DNA from: Gracilaria gracilis
Lineage: Eukaryota > Rhodophyta > Florideophyceae > Gracilariales > Gracilariaceae
Direction: 5' to 3'
Length of the DNA: 64,000 bases
NCBI GenBank assembly: GCA_030374805.1
Contig: JARGSG010000220.1
Location: 1 to 64,000 of the forward strand
Part shown: in pieces, positions 22,603 to 33,563 of the stretch
Position numbering within the stretch: the first letter of the stretch is position 1
Layout: every line of letters starts with the position of its first letter
Notes under the pieces: model-generated
What the model was told of the DNA's origin: nothing
Seen by the model: the letters and a program-made list of their open reading frames with translations, nothing else
Databases searched by the model: none
Translations under genes and position numbers: made by a program

Positions 22603-23170
22603 TAGCGCATTTAAATGTGCATTTCTGAAACTAGTGTAAGCATTCTATATAGTATCGTTTATCCATATATATATACATAAATGGATATGTTCCAGTTTTG
22701 AATTACAATGCCATAACTGCAAGCAATGCAAGTTTTTTTTAGATTTGAACCACTTTCTCTCTGCTTTGGATCACAGAATCGAGCGTTTCACCCCCTGAAG
22801 GGGCTTCGCTATAATTTAGTTTTAAAGTTTTGAAAACGTATTTGAATTTGCTAGTAACCGTTGTTTTGGCTAAACCTCTAAAGACTAGATGTATGGAAAG
22901 ACTATTTCCTTCAACAATGCCTCTGCTCCATTAGCCCAGCCTCGAAGAGAAATCACAACGAAGGCGACCAGCAAGCAGACTCCGATGCAAGAAAGTAAAG
23001 AGAGTGCCTAGTGGCATCTCCGTTCGACGCATTCCCAAACCCAAACAGTATATTTTGATGTATGTAAGGTCTGCCGTTACTCAAAAGCATGCTTTGACGG
23101 AGAGAGATACAATTTCGAATACCAAAGTGGCGTTTCTCGACTCTCTAATAGTCCAGCTACATTCGATGGT
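22603..23170. other. Stretch without a supported gene
   Basis: AT-rich intergenic DNA with short TATA dinucleotide runs near 22660-22680. No ORF, repeat end or RNA gene is supported. Confidence 0.4.
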
Positions 23171-24345
23171 TCAATTTTGACACGCGTTTTCAGCTAGAGA
23201 CACCGTAAAATCGAACGTCGAAACCGAAAGAGGAGGGAGAGTCATCGGAAGCTCGGGTCGCGGCACCACCACAAGGTCTTCACATGTATCCATGCTCAGA
23301 GGCGTCGGAGCATTTTCCGTATCGCAAAACAGCAGTCTTTCAATTGGTTGAAAGTTCGGAAGTTGTAGAATTTTCAACACAGCGTTTTAAACGGCTGCCT
23401 GAGAGAAGTCGGCAATGAATGTTCCATTCACCTGACTGGTTAGAGTGGAGAGCTTTCCCGGTGCAACTGGTACTCCTGCGGCTGGCTCCGGACGTTCGCA
23501 GAACACAAGCAGGCACAGCGGTTGAAAGGGACATTGCGGTAGTTGGGCTAAGCCAGAATCCAAGCCAGGTTGCCCCACAATGGCGGCAATGAAGGAGAAC
23601 TTGGTAGGCAGGATGTTGACGAAATCGAACAAGGTATTCCGGTCAAGAGCTTTCTGGAAGTCGTCCGTTGCGCAAGCAGGCTCCCGACCAGGTGTATCTC
23701 CAACAACGATGATGATGTGTCTCGCATTGAAACCGGTCCATCCGATGTTGGCACTACGCGAATCTTCAATGACGCGAAGCAACAGACTAGGACCGTTTCG
23801 AAGTGACAAGGAAGGTATGAGCTGGAGAGCTTGCTGCACGGCTGTTGCGTTCGTCGTCAAGGACTGCAACGATCAGTACGCCTCAAACTTATCGCACGAT
23901 TGTTCACCGTCGTACACAGCCACACCCAAGATTCCAAAAAGGTTGACTATTAAATCGTTCGCTAACGTAGACAGCTCAGAGATCACTTGTGGCAGCTGTT
24001 GAGCCATCGAAAAAACCCCGTCTACCAAGAGTAACACGTTAAGGTGTTTTCGAGCAGATTGACGTCCATGCGGAAGCTGAGCGGCGAGCCTGGAGAGATA
24101 CGAAGCTCCTCGACGGGAATCGCCTTGTTAAGACAAGGGTTTGTCTCGGATAAGGTCTCATTGAGCGTGCAGTCACACCCGTATGGAACGCACCCGAATT
24201 GAAAGCTTGAGAGGCATTCGTTCAACTTAAGTCGCTCACAGAGGATGTGAGAGAAAAGGCCACGATCTCGACAGGTAGGGGCTTGTGCGAGGACCTTTGT
24301 TACCACGATCACAAGCAAAGAGAATAGTTTGATGAGCAAAATCAT
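23171..24345 (-). pseudogene. Decayed secreted integrin-beta-like vWA protein gene
   Basis: The N-terminus at 24345 has a signal peptide (MILLIKLFSLLVIVVTKVLA) then a Cys-rich PSI-like stretch (residues 22-80; six or more Cys). Next is an integrin-beta-like lead-in (SPLSFRMDVNLLEN) and a von Willebrand A domain: VLLLVDGVFSMAQQLPQVIS in place of the DxSxS metal site, LGVAVYDGE, SANIGWTGFNARHIIIVVGD and LDRNTLFDFVNILPTKFSF. It ends in a beta-rich hybrid-domain-like tail. There is no transmembrane segment. The frame changes by one base near 24050, a TGA lies in frame near 23874 and a TAA near 23388, so it is a pseudogene or a poor assembly stretch. The metal site is also degenerate (DGVFS). This is a host-type gene, not part of an LTR element. 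Confidence 0.6.
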
Positions 24346-24586
24346 TGTGCTGCGGGTCGGGAGAGTGCGATGAGGAATCGATTGGGGTGAAGGAGAAGAA
24401 GTTGCTGCTGTTTCGAGTTAAAATTGGGAAGAGATGAACCGCGGAAGACGGCGCTGAGTATCAAGTAAGTTCAATTGCTGTGAAACACACGTAGCGCCAT
24501 TCGAGTCACAGCGCCACAGTTTTAAGCGAAAAATAGGCTGTAACGGAGAGCAATGGAGCACGACGGGAGATCTTTGTTGGTATGTA

Positions 24587-24879
24587 TGTGGCGACTGGCT
24601 GCATCGCGCGTAGAGAGAAAAGGTCTCGCTTGCTCCGCCGAAGGCAAAAGTGACGGGGAAGAAGAAGAGTCAGCTACAGGCTTGTCGCTCTTGCTGCTCC
24701 ACCCCGGGCCTGCCTTCATGTGGCAAGCAAACCCATTTATTATAGAGTGGTTCCAGGCAGACCTCGAGGCTCCGATCTCCGCGAAGTCACCGGGAGGTGC
24801 GGCAGCAGAGCTGGTGCTGGCACAGCGAGGTGCCAGCAGAGGATCAGCGGAAAAAGCGTCACCTTTCCGGACTGCCACA
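24587..24879 (-). repeat. Element C 3' LTR
   Basis: On minus it starts TGTGGCAGTCC straight after the purine tract ACGGGGGGGA (24889-24880), the same tract type as in element D, and ends GTCGCCACA. ATGTA duplication adjoins at 24582-24586. Confidence 0.8.
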
Positions 24880-25231
24880 TCCCCCCCGTTTGCCCGGAAC
24901 AGGGAAAAAGAAGGTGGTAGTGGGTGCGACGGGTTGAATCGGTTGTTCGCCATGGAGTTAGCGAGTTGAAGCATTCACAGCGGACATGTTCAACCGAAAT
25001 GCTTCTGCCAACTCCAATGAGTAGCGCAAACAAACCAGTAGATATAGGTAGATCCGTTCCGACATAATGGATGCGACGTGAGATAGTCGCACCGTGAAGC
25101 GGCGACGGTGGTGTTTGCACTGGAAAGGGGGCGATTATATTCTGTAGATCGCCGTCGGGTCTCCAGATCGAACGAATTAAGCTGCGCGTAGCCTTTAAAT
25201 CATAAAGCGAGCAGGCCATTCCACCTATCTG

Positions 25232-26824
25232 TTGAATAGGGTGGGGCTAACGCCGCCGTTTGTATTGCTGTCCGCAACGACAAGTCCACCGATCTTAATA
25301 TCTGGGTGGGGCTTGTTGGGCAGCGTGTTCAACGAAGTCAATCTGGTAAAGCTGCTTGTAGATCAACGAAGAAATTCGACAGCACTTTGTTCAACTCCAA
25401 TGACTGTGGTGTTGGCGATGGCGGCTGTTAAGAGAATGAAACCTGCAGTTCTTGGGGCACGCGAGACACCAATGCGGGAGAAGAAGCGAGGCAAAATTGT
25501 GATACCCGCGCTGGGCTGTAGTTCCACTCCAACATGTGGGATAGTTGCGATGGAAAGAAACATCAACCGCACTGAAGTTCGAATGCTATAGAGTTCCGAT
25601 TCATACAAGCCGAAAACCCCTCAAGATGTCCATGGGGTGAATGAATCGCAGGGGTACAACAGAATTTTCAAGCAACGAATTCGACGCAGGGTGTTATCGA
25701 AGAGGACAGTGTACTCGCAGGCAGTTGGTAAGATGGTGCAGAGCGATGAAACGGTGTGGGTTTTGGCCGCAGTTGCCTCAATAACAAGAGCTGATGATAA
25801 TGGCCGGCTGAGGTTCTGGTTGGAGCATACAAATGGAAGCCACAGGATTGTTGGGCAAGAGAAGTTGGTTAGCATTGCTGGACGGGCAATAGCGGGTTGG
25901 TGCCAAGATCACCCAGGTCAACGTCTGGAACATGACACGGCTGAAAGGTGGGTTCTATCTGAAAATGAGGATGCTTTTGAAGAGTGAGGTGTAGATGCCA
26001 TAATGTTTGTTGCGGGAGACACCGTTTTGCGATCTGCGGACGGCGCGAAGAGTGTTAAAGGGCCTCAATATTATGCCCGAAACCATGACAAACCTGTTTA
26101 AGGTTGGCATCCGGTTCGGCTGCACACCTTGGCAGGAGTGGGACTAACAAGCGCTCTTAAGAGCCAGCAGATATGGAACGGTCCCATGTGGTGTGAAAAC
26201 GAATATGATTCGCTGACTGATTTACTGCGTGCAGTACCTCATGTGGCGCCTAATGTGCTGGACGCGCTTGATAATTGGTGCATCGCGAATTCAATGATAT
26301 CAGTTCGAGTGTCCAGTCCTGGCGCTCGAATGCAAACCGGGCATACCAGTGAATTTCTGCTCTCTGAAGAGCGAATGCTGGTGTGCAGGACCAATGGGGT
26401 GTGTTTGCAGACATCGATCGCGAGTTTAGTCACTACTATTATTGGTGATGAATATGTTGAGAAGAAGTTGCTCAGGATGGATCTCCCCGTGATGCAGTGT
26501 TTTCGTGTTGCTTCAGAATGGGTTAATACATTTATGCGTAAGGTTGCTCTCGAAAGAGTGCATATTGATGTTAAGCGATGGAAATGTGCACTCGAATGGC
26601 TCATTGCGCAGGATATTTGGATATATATTGTACGACATCGTCGAAAAAAGGTTGACCACATCATTTGCGCTGATGCTGAACGGCGATTACTCCTGGATTC
26701 CACTGAGCAGTTTCCTCTCAAATTGTGTAGCCGTGCAGTACAGTGCTTCGTTGGGGATCCAAATGATTTCCAGAGAATTCTTCAAATCCGAAGGGTTTAT
26801 AGAAAGAAATATATCTTGGAATAA
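25232..26824 (+). CDS. Element C: antisense coding region between RNase H and 3' LTR
   Basis: This is an element fossil part. Open pieces on + (25232-25591, 25637-25987, 26129-26824) all share one frame and run head-on to pol, starting about 350 bp from the 3' LTR. The longest has 231 codons. It holds NGVCLQTSIASLVTTIIGDE, a Cys at a helix start, and later KVDHIICADAERRLLLDS, a His followed by Asp pairs. This Cys...His...Asp order is what papain-fold peptidases (OTU, C48 and others) show, but the match is only a pattern and not proof. It shares nothing visible with the antisense proteins of A and B. It is broken, with a few breaks. Confidence 0.5.
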
Positions 26825-26900
26825 AAAGAAGAATGGATTTCAGCGGAGGATGAGGAAGAAGGAGAACAAGTCGAAGAAGCAGTAAAATGTCATTCATTAT

Positions 26901-27377
26901 TTACGCTGGACTAATAGATTTCAGTACATCGTCCGGTACTAACCCCTTTCTTAGCATGTCGTGAAGCCTTTCGAAAGCATGAGGGTTTATCTTCGTTACT
27001 GCGTCAGCTGGATTCTTTGGGCCAGGGATCCATTCGAGCGAATTTATTTCATGCGACTCGAATGAATCACGCAGACGTGAGACCGTGGGACGTAAACGGA
27101 AGTCGTTCTGTTCTTGCAACGTAGAGATGGTGCTATATAGCCCATAGGAGTCTACGAGCATGCGCAGATTTGGTTTACGTGAACGACCTTGTTCTTGAAA
27201 TATATATGGCAGGGTCTCTGCCAGATGTGTAGCGCGGTCGGCGGTGTCAGCCGCTACCAATATCTCCGCACCGGCAGATGAGAAAGACACTCTGCTTTGC
27301 TTAGAGCTGCTCCAATCCACGGCGTGAAATATGGTTTGGAGACTCACTTGAAATGAAAGTCCACACAAGAGACCCAT
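26901..27377 (-). CDS. Element C: RNase H region
   Basis: This is an element fossil part. Copia RNase H ending: AVDWSSSKQSRVSFSSAGAE, LRMLVDSYGLYSTISTLQEQ and SLEWIPGPKNPADAVTK. It aligns with element D's YWSNTKQRRVTYSSFGAEIL. Confidence 0.78.
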   Translation of the reverse strand: MGLLCGLSFQVSLQTIFHAVDWSSSKQSRVSFSSAGAEILVAADTADRATHLAETLPYIFQEQGRSRKPNLRMLVDSYGLYSTISTLQEQNDFRLRPTVSRLRDSFESHEINSLEWIPGPKNPADAVTKINPHAFERLHDMLRKGLVPDDVLKSISPA

Positions 27378-27627
27378 CTGGCCGTAAGAAGTGGTGCCTG
27401 ATACAGCGTCGCTAAGGGCCAGGATGTTGATCGGAAGGGATTGGGCGGAAACCGGGTGTATGCTTGACTTGTAGAAAAGTGTGGCGTGAGTGACTTGATG
27501 TGTCTCAGAGCTTGATTGAGCTGACGGATGTGAGAAACCTTCAAATGGGACACATGCTGTTGGAGTTTGCTAGCAACAAGTGAGGCCTGGGGAAGAATTG
27601 CACTTCCAAGGAAGTCCAACTTGCCTG

Positions 27628-28353
27628 TTAAGCTTTGAAACTATCGTATTTCATCCGCAATGCACTTCGCATTATTTTCTTTGTTCGTGAGGGTGAAAGA
27701 TCTATTGGCTTGATTGAGGAGAGGAACTCCTGCATGCTTATGGATATGGAGGAGTCGGGGAGCTGCTTGATAAACAAGCGGTTGGAGACGATGTCGCCTC
27801 CATCGTTGAACCGTCCTATATCAAATTTTGCGGCAATGTCCTCCTTGAATTGTTGCAGATGAGGAGGGCTGCCTGCCAGGATCATGTCGTCCACGACTTT
27901 TGCGAGCATAAGGACTGGTCGTCCCGACTTCCAGAGTATGAATAGCTGCGGTATTCCTGGGACAGACGTGAAGACCAATTTGAGTAGCCACTCTTCGACG
28001 CACAGGTGCCAGAGTCTTCCTGATTCAACCAGGCCATAGGCTGGGGCAAGAAGTTTCCACACTTCATCAACATAGGATGTCCATCCTCTTGGGGGTCGCA
28101 TGTATATATCTAGTTTTAGCCTACCTGCCTGCAGGTATGCGGACTTTACGTCAAGAGAGGAAACCTTGAAGTAGAACAGTGATGCCAACGAAAGGAGGAG
28201 ACGAATGGTCCCAAACTGGGCAGTCGAAGAGTCAGTACGAAGCGAGTCCTTCTCTAAGTCTTTGTTTCCATGTGGAACGAGACGGCATTTGAGCTTCAAC
28301 GTATTTCTCTCGCCATCATGCTTGATGAGAAAGAAGTGATGTGAAGATATCAA
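27628..28353 (-). CDS. Element C: reverse transcriptase region
   Basis: This is an element fossil part. Copia RT blocks: KLKCRLVPHGNKDLEKDSLR, SSLDVKSAYLQAGRLKLDIY (first catalytic Asp in LDVKSAYLQA), WKLLAPAYGLVESGRLWH and VLMLAKVVDDMILAGSP (catalytic VDD). Confidence 0.82.
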   Translation of the reverse strand: MISSHHFFLIKHDGERNTLKLKCRLVPHGNKDLEKDSLRTDSSTAQFGTIRLLLSLASLFYFKVSSLDVKSAYLQAGRLKLDIYMRPPRGWTSYVDEVWKLLAPAYGLVESGRLWHLCVEEWLLKLVFTSVPGIPQLFILWKSGRPVLMLAKVVDDMILAGSPPHLQQFKEDIAAKFDIGRFNDGGDIVSNRLFIKQLPDSSISISMQEFLSSIKPIDLSPSRTKKIMRSALRMKYDSFKA

Positions 28354-29299
28354 GTTCGCCTCTTTTGGCAGAGAGCGAACTGAGAGGGCTCTGTACGCTT
28401 TGCGTTCTGCGTAGCATCGCTTCTATTTCTCAATTGCCTCATCTAGTAGCCTCCTTGGGGCACACTGGAGTTTGTGTATGGAGAGAGTGTCATTCCCGAA
28501 CTGCGCATAGAGTTCCTTGAGTATGACTTGCTTCGTTGAGCGTAGAGAAGCATTGCCAGGAGAAGAAGCTGGTGTTTTTGTGTTACCGATGTCCTTGGAC
28601 GGCTTGTTGAGTGGGCACACGACTTCTGCCTTGGCTAAGAAGGCTGGACTCAAAGGATGGTCGTTCCAGTCAGAGAAAGCAGGGTCGATTTGTAGTTGGT
28701 CATGGAGTAGAGGGGCCTCTTCTGTTATCTCAACAAGAGGACGCTCACGGATGATTGGGGTTACGTCTTCACGGGTCCTTGTGTCGTGCACTGGCTGGGT
28801 TTCATTTTCTTCAGGTAGGTCACTCCAGCCAAGTTCGATGTTTTCAATATCCATGAGAAGACGAGAATTGGGTTGTATGCGGAGATCCTCGTAGGCTACA
28901 GTGTACGTATAGCCTTTGAGGTTCTTCGTAGAGGAGATGATTGCGTAGTGGTCGTATACTTCTTTGACGAAGCCCGGATACCGCTGAACTCTCTTCGTCA
29001 CTTTCTTGAAAAAGTAGACGGGAGTCCCTGGGATAAGGAGCGTGTTCTGCATATTCTTAAGGTTTTTTTGTTCGAATGAACACATGCAGAGCGTGACGAG
29101 CAGCTCTCTCGTGGTATGCGACTATTATTTCCTCTGTTGTTTCCGTTTTCGGTAGTCCCGATAGAGCCGGTCGGTATCCTCGAGCAAGCTCAAAGCTCGA
29201 GAGGGACTTGGAACCTAACAGTAGGTTCTTTAGGAACGCTGCTTTGGACTCGATCTCCTGGTCTGATGAAGACTGATGCCATCTCTGTGCTGTATACTT

Positions 29300-30108
29300 T
29301 CAGTCTTTAATAAGACGCTGGATCAGGTACCGCATGGCTACATTCGAAGACTCGACCACTCCAAGATTGTTGTGCCGGCGGGCAGGCCTTGGCGCAAAGG
29401 CAATGTTGTGGGACGCACACATGGCTTTGAAGTCGTCACAGTCGAACTCAGGATTAGCTGATACCTCCACAGGAGGACCATGCACGAGAATCCAATGGGT
29501 TGTGAAGTTCTTGATTGCCTCCTTCATGTTCCTTGAGAAGAAGAGCCATGCTACCGACAGTCCCGTAGCCGCGACCTTGATGTGCAGTATCGGGAGGTTG
29601 CAAAGTTCGGATGAGAACATGAAATCCACTTGGAGGTGTTCATTAAACTCCTTCACGAGGCGAGAGAACGAGACCTTTCGGGATACAAGTGGTCTGCCGG
29701 TGCTTGCGCAGGAAGTGCAGGATTCAAAGGCTTCTTGAAGGAGGGCTTCAAGAGTCCTCGTGAGAACTCCAGCGCGAGCACATATCTTCTTCATGTCTCT
29801 TGGACGGAGGTGTCTATATAAGTAGAAGCGTTTAGAGCATCTCTTCTCGTTCCGAATGAAGTTGTTCCCTCCTTGGTAAGTCCTCGTGTCGGTCAAGAAC
29901 GACTTCAATGAAGCGGTGGTAGATGGGACGAGGAGAAGGCGGGTGCGCTTCTGCGAGTCGGATCCGACGTGATACGTTCTGAGAAGCATTTGGCTGTCAG
30001 TATTCTCCATGATCCCGGGACGGATGCGAAGCTGGTTCGACTCTCCTAGAATGTTAGAGCGGTATAGAACGTCGTTGCCAAGAAGAATTGGCCCTGTACC
30101 TTCAACCA
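29300..30108 (-). CDS. Element C: protease end and integrase region
   Basis: This is an element fossil part. GTGPILLGNDVLYRSNI resembles the ILLG strand of a retropepsin. The integrase follows with an HHCC-like head (YRHLRPRDMKKICARAG, CTSCASTG) and core pieces VDFMFSSELC and NNLGVVESSNVAMRYLIQRL. Element B begins at 30109, where the host element is interrupted. Confidence 0.7.
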
Positions 30109-30533
30109 TGTAGTGCAATGGGCGGACCCTCTTATGGGTATGCATAGTACGTAGTTATAGTAGTCAGTGTGCACAGAGTGCCCCTTAGGGTTTCCACGTG
30201 TAGGGCTTGCGTACCATGTTGTGCCAGCCCTCAGGGACCCCCTTGGTAGGTAGACTGTTTATTCTTTTCCGACAGATGGCTACTGCCCCGGGGGTGCACT
30301 TAAGCACCTCCCGCTGGGCAGAGCTCACCGTGGTAAACCTCAAGCACCCCCTAGCCGATTCTTCATCGTCTACTTTCCCATAGGGTCGTTCTGCCGCCGC
30401 TACCGGTGCTGCACGCCTGTGTTGTGCCCCGTTGTTATCGTCGCTGTACGCTCCTTTGTCCCTGCTTGGGTGCTGCGCATAGTATCCCTATTTCTTGGGC
30501 ATTGTTGATACTCACTCACATGACTGTACTACA
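30109..30533 (+). repeat. Element B 5' LTR
   Basis: TGTAGTGCAATG...GTACTACA, 425 bp. A possible primer-binding site, TGGTCTCCCGACATAG, starts at 30535, one base inside; the tRNA it would match is not identified. Confidence 0.92.
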
Positions 30534-30753
30534 TTGGTCTCCCGACATAGAATAACCCTAGTGGGTCGTTCTTGGTTCAGTTCTGTTTCTCCCCGCTCTT
30601 TGAAATGTTTTGCGGTTACAGCTACCGCATTTTCCATCTATTGGTTGTTTCGAACTCGCCCCATTGGGATTTTCTTGCCGCAAGCCGGACAGAAGTCTTT
30701 TCGCCTTACCATCATTACCAGCCCTCCAGGTTCCTCAAATGAGCATGCCCAAA

Positions 30754-32909
30754 TGGCTGTGACCCCTCGGGATCACGGCGCGGTCGAAGTCGCGCTGGAT
30801 ACCCACTCGCGGGCCCACAGCACTCGAAGTGCTCATAGAGAGATCCTACCTCCCGTGGACAACCCGGAGAATCTTCTCCGTCAGTCTACACCCACCGAAT
30901 TCCAAAATCGTCTGGAGGCCATGCGTCAGCAGGCCTCCATGGAAACACCTCCGCAGCCTCACAGGGAAGTACCGGTCAACCACTCGACCGGCGCTCCGCC
31001 CGCGACTACTGGAGAGGAGCGTCTGCTCCTCCCTGGTGGGCTACTCATAGCCCTAAAGCTACTAGTGGAATCAATAGTGGCTTTCGAGGTTGAAGGACGT
31101 ATTCTTCAAAGGGTCTTTGCAGAAGTGGAAGCCCTGACGGACACTCTTGTTCATCGGGTTTCTTCAAGGATGACCATTTCTGAAGTTCTGGACGGCGCTA
31201 TTGCCACCATTGTGCACACTGAGGTACAGCGCCGTCTGCAGCTTGTCCTCCGTGGGCAAGAACAAAACATTAAGCGTCAACCAGTTGTGTCGGTTTGCCA
31301 GCCGCCCACTATCCCCGCTGGGACTGATGCAGATTCCGGACCTGCCGAGGACCCACTATTGACAGAACCGACTTGGAGGCCCCTCCCCCAGGGAAAAAAG
31401 AGAGTACCGGTCGCGTGTCCCAATCGGGTCGTGACAGAAGGAGACGAAAGGGATCTCCAGGCCAACGTCAGAACAGGAGAAAGTCAACCCGCAAGGGAAG
31501 TTGCTTTTCTGACTCGGATAACTCGAACTTAAGTTCCGCCGATGATGCTGAGTGGAGTGATTTAGAAGACTCCGACCCAGAGGTGGACCTATCACATTTA
31601 TACTGTATACGGCCCAACAATGGGGATTTTGGAAAAGTACTGAGTTTTAAGTACTACCGACTGGCCAAGAGGAGCAATCGTTAGGACTCCTCAGTGGCTC
31701 GTGCTGTTGCTAAGCACGCTAAGCGTATGCAGCTACAAATGACCCAAAAGTTTATGGGCAAAGATCAAATCTTGGTCCTACGCTTTCTATCGCAGTTTAA
31801 AACTGCATGGGACCAGAATGGCGTTCATGAGGGTGCAGCTCTCTGTCTGTTCCGGTTTTTTCCTTGACGGACTCGCAAGGGACACCGTCAGCGCCAAGAT
31901 CACACAGGCGAATCTGGTGCAGTTGATATCCGAAGCTCGGAGCTTTTGACATCCTATCCAGAAGTGGTCAACTACCTACTTGAGGTGTATGCTACTGACC
32001 ATATCCTGGCAGAGGCCTATCATGACATAATCACGCACCGTCAGAGCTCAGCGGTGTCAGAACGCGAATACGCATTCCCATTATTGCAGAAGAACCTCCG
32101 CTGTGGAAACATCTTCACAGACACCCGCCTCAAAGGCCCTCTTCATATAGGGACTTCTTCCCGCCATCAAGGTCAGTGTACAGAATCATTCCGCCACGCA
32201 TCCCAAAATGGTCTTCCGTCAACTCCTCAGTTATGCTGAGGGGTTGGGGGATACCCATAGGGGTGGCAAAAAGTATCATAAAACCCTGGAAGTGGCGAAG
32301 ACAACACAAACCCGTCGGGCTTCCTCTCGAGCATCTCTACCCGTGTTGACTGATACAGATGAACCCGAATGGGGAGTGCGTTTTGCGGAGGAGGACGCAG
32401 TTGCTTTGGCAGTCCAACCAGCTGCGCCTCCGTCCTTCCCCTCTTTTCCCTCAACGGGAACGTCCACACCATCCATGATACAGCCCCAACGGGATGTTCG
32501 AATACTTCAACAGCTACTGACTTCCCCAGGGGGACAACTGACGCCGACACAGGCGAAGCCGTCTTTCTATCGGACAGCACAGGCGTCACCAAGCAGGGTG
32601 GCTCCCTGTCGTATCTGCTTGTCCGTGGTTCGGCCTTGTTGCGAGTGGCTACCACCTCAGTATCGGGACGCGCTGTTACAATTTCGTGAGTTCAACTACC
32701 AACAGCGTGTAGCCGAAGGATACTACAAATCCAGGCCGAAGGGCCCACCACGTTCCTCGTGGGGTGCACAACCTACAACGAGACAGCCTTCGACAAGAAG
32801 TGCCACCCCGCCTTCAAGGTCTCCGAATGTTCCTAGTGGACCACAGGGCAGTCCTCAACAAGTGAATCAGATTCTTACCTACGAGGAAGAGACCTGCCCT
32901 AACAATTAG
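30754..32909 (+). CDS. Element B: gag-like region
   Basis: This is an element fossil part. It follows the 5' LTR. It opens with MAVTPRDHGAVEVALDTHSR and has a coiled helical stretch (FEVEGRILQRVFAEVEALTD, SSRMTISEVLDGAIATIVHT), then a low-complexity basic and Pro/Ser-rich tail. A CxxC...CC cluster (CRICLSVVRPCCEW) near 32630 may be a zinc-binding remnant, but no standard CCHC knuckle is seen. Assigned to gag by position. Confidence 0.5.
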
Positions 32910-33088
32910 GCCCCACAGGGAAACAAGACGGAGGAGGCGTAGGGGCGACGCCTTCCTCTCGGGGAACCTTCCTCGCCTCACGGGAAACATCCGAATCCAA
33001 CCCACAAAGTGATCCTGATGAGTCCCGTACCAGTAGCTCTCCTGAGGTCTTTGAGAACGATGAACCCGAATGGGACGAAGTCTTCCTG

Positions 33089-33563
33089 ATGACCCGGGAG
33101 AACTACAAAATCCAGCTGGAGACGGGACTCACATCCCGTACCACCAAAGCCCTCTTGGGAATCTTGGATACCGGAGCAGGTCCAAATATCATTCACGCCA
33201 AACATCTACCTCCTGGGTATGAAAAACGCCTTCGAACAAATAGAACCCCCACGGGTGTTCAATGCGTCGAAGGAGCCCATGAACCTCCTGGGCTCCATCT
33301 CTCCTCATACTCGGATTGGGAATGTAACAGTTCAAATTCAGTTCTTCGTGGCCACCAATTTGGCCGCAGATGTCCTTCTGAGTACTTCGTTCATCGACCG
33401 CAATAGAGGGGCGATCTACCCACGCGAACGCAAAGTCGGACTTTATGGGTCAACGCCGGTTGCAACCGTTGGCGCCTCAAAAGGCCCCTTGAGAGATAAG
33501 AAGGTGGTGGAGCAAATCCCCCGCGGCACTTTCTCTAACAAGTGCACCTCGCTGAGCCGATAG
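33089..33563 (+). CDS. Element B: retropepsin-like protease region
   Basis: This is an element fossil part. LLGILDTGAGPNIIHAKHLP holds the DTGA active-site loop. IGNVTVQIQFFVATNLAADV and LLSTSFIDRNRGAIYPRERK follow, like the flap and ILG strand of retropepsins. Confidence 0.75.

Noticed and set aside
24522-25219. 150- and 159-codon ORFs around the left LTR of C
   Set aside because: They cover the LTR (24587-24879) and have no similarity to the other antisense proteins, so they are chance ORFs in GC-rich LTR DNA.
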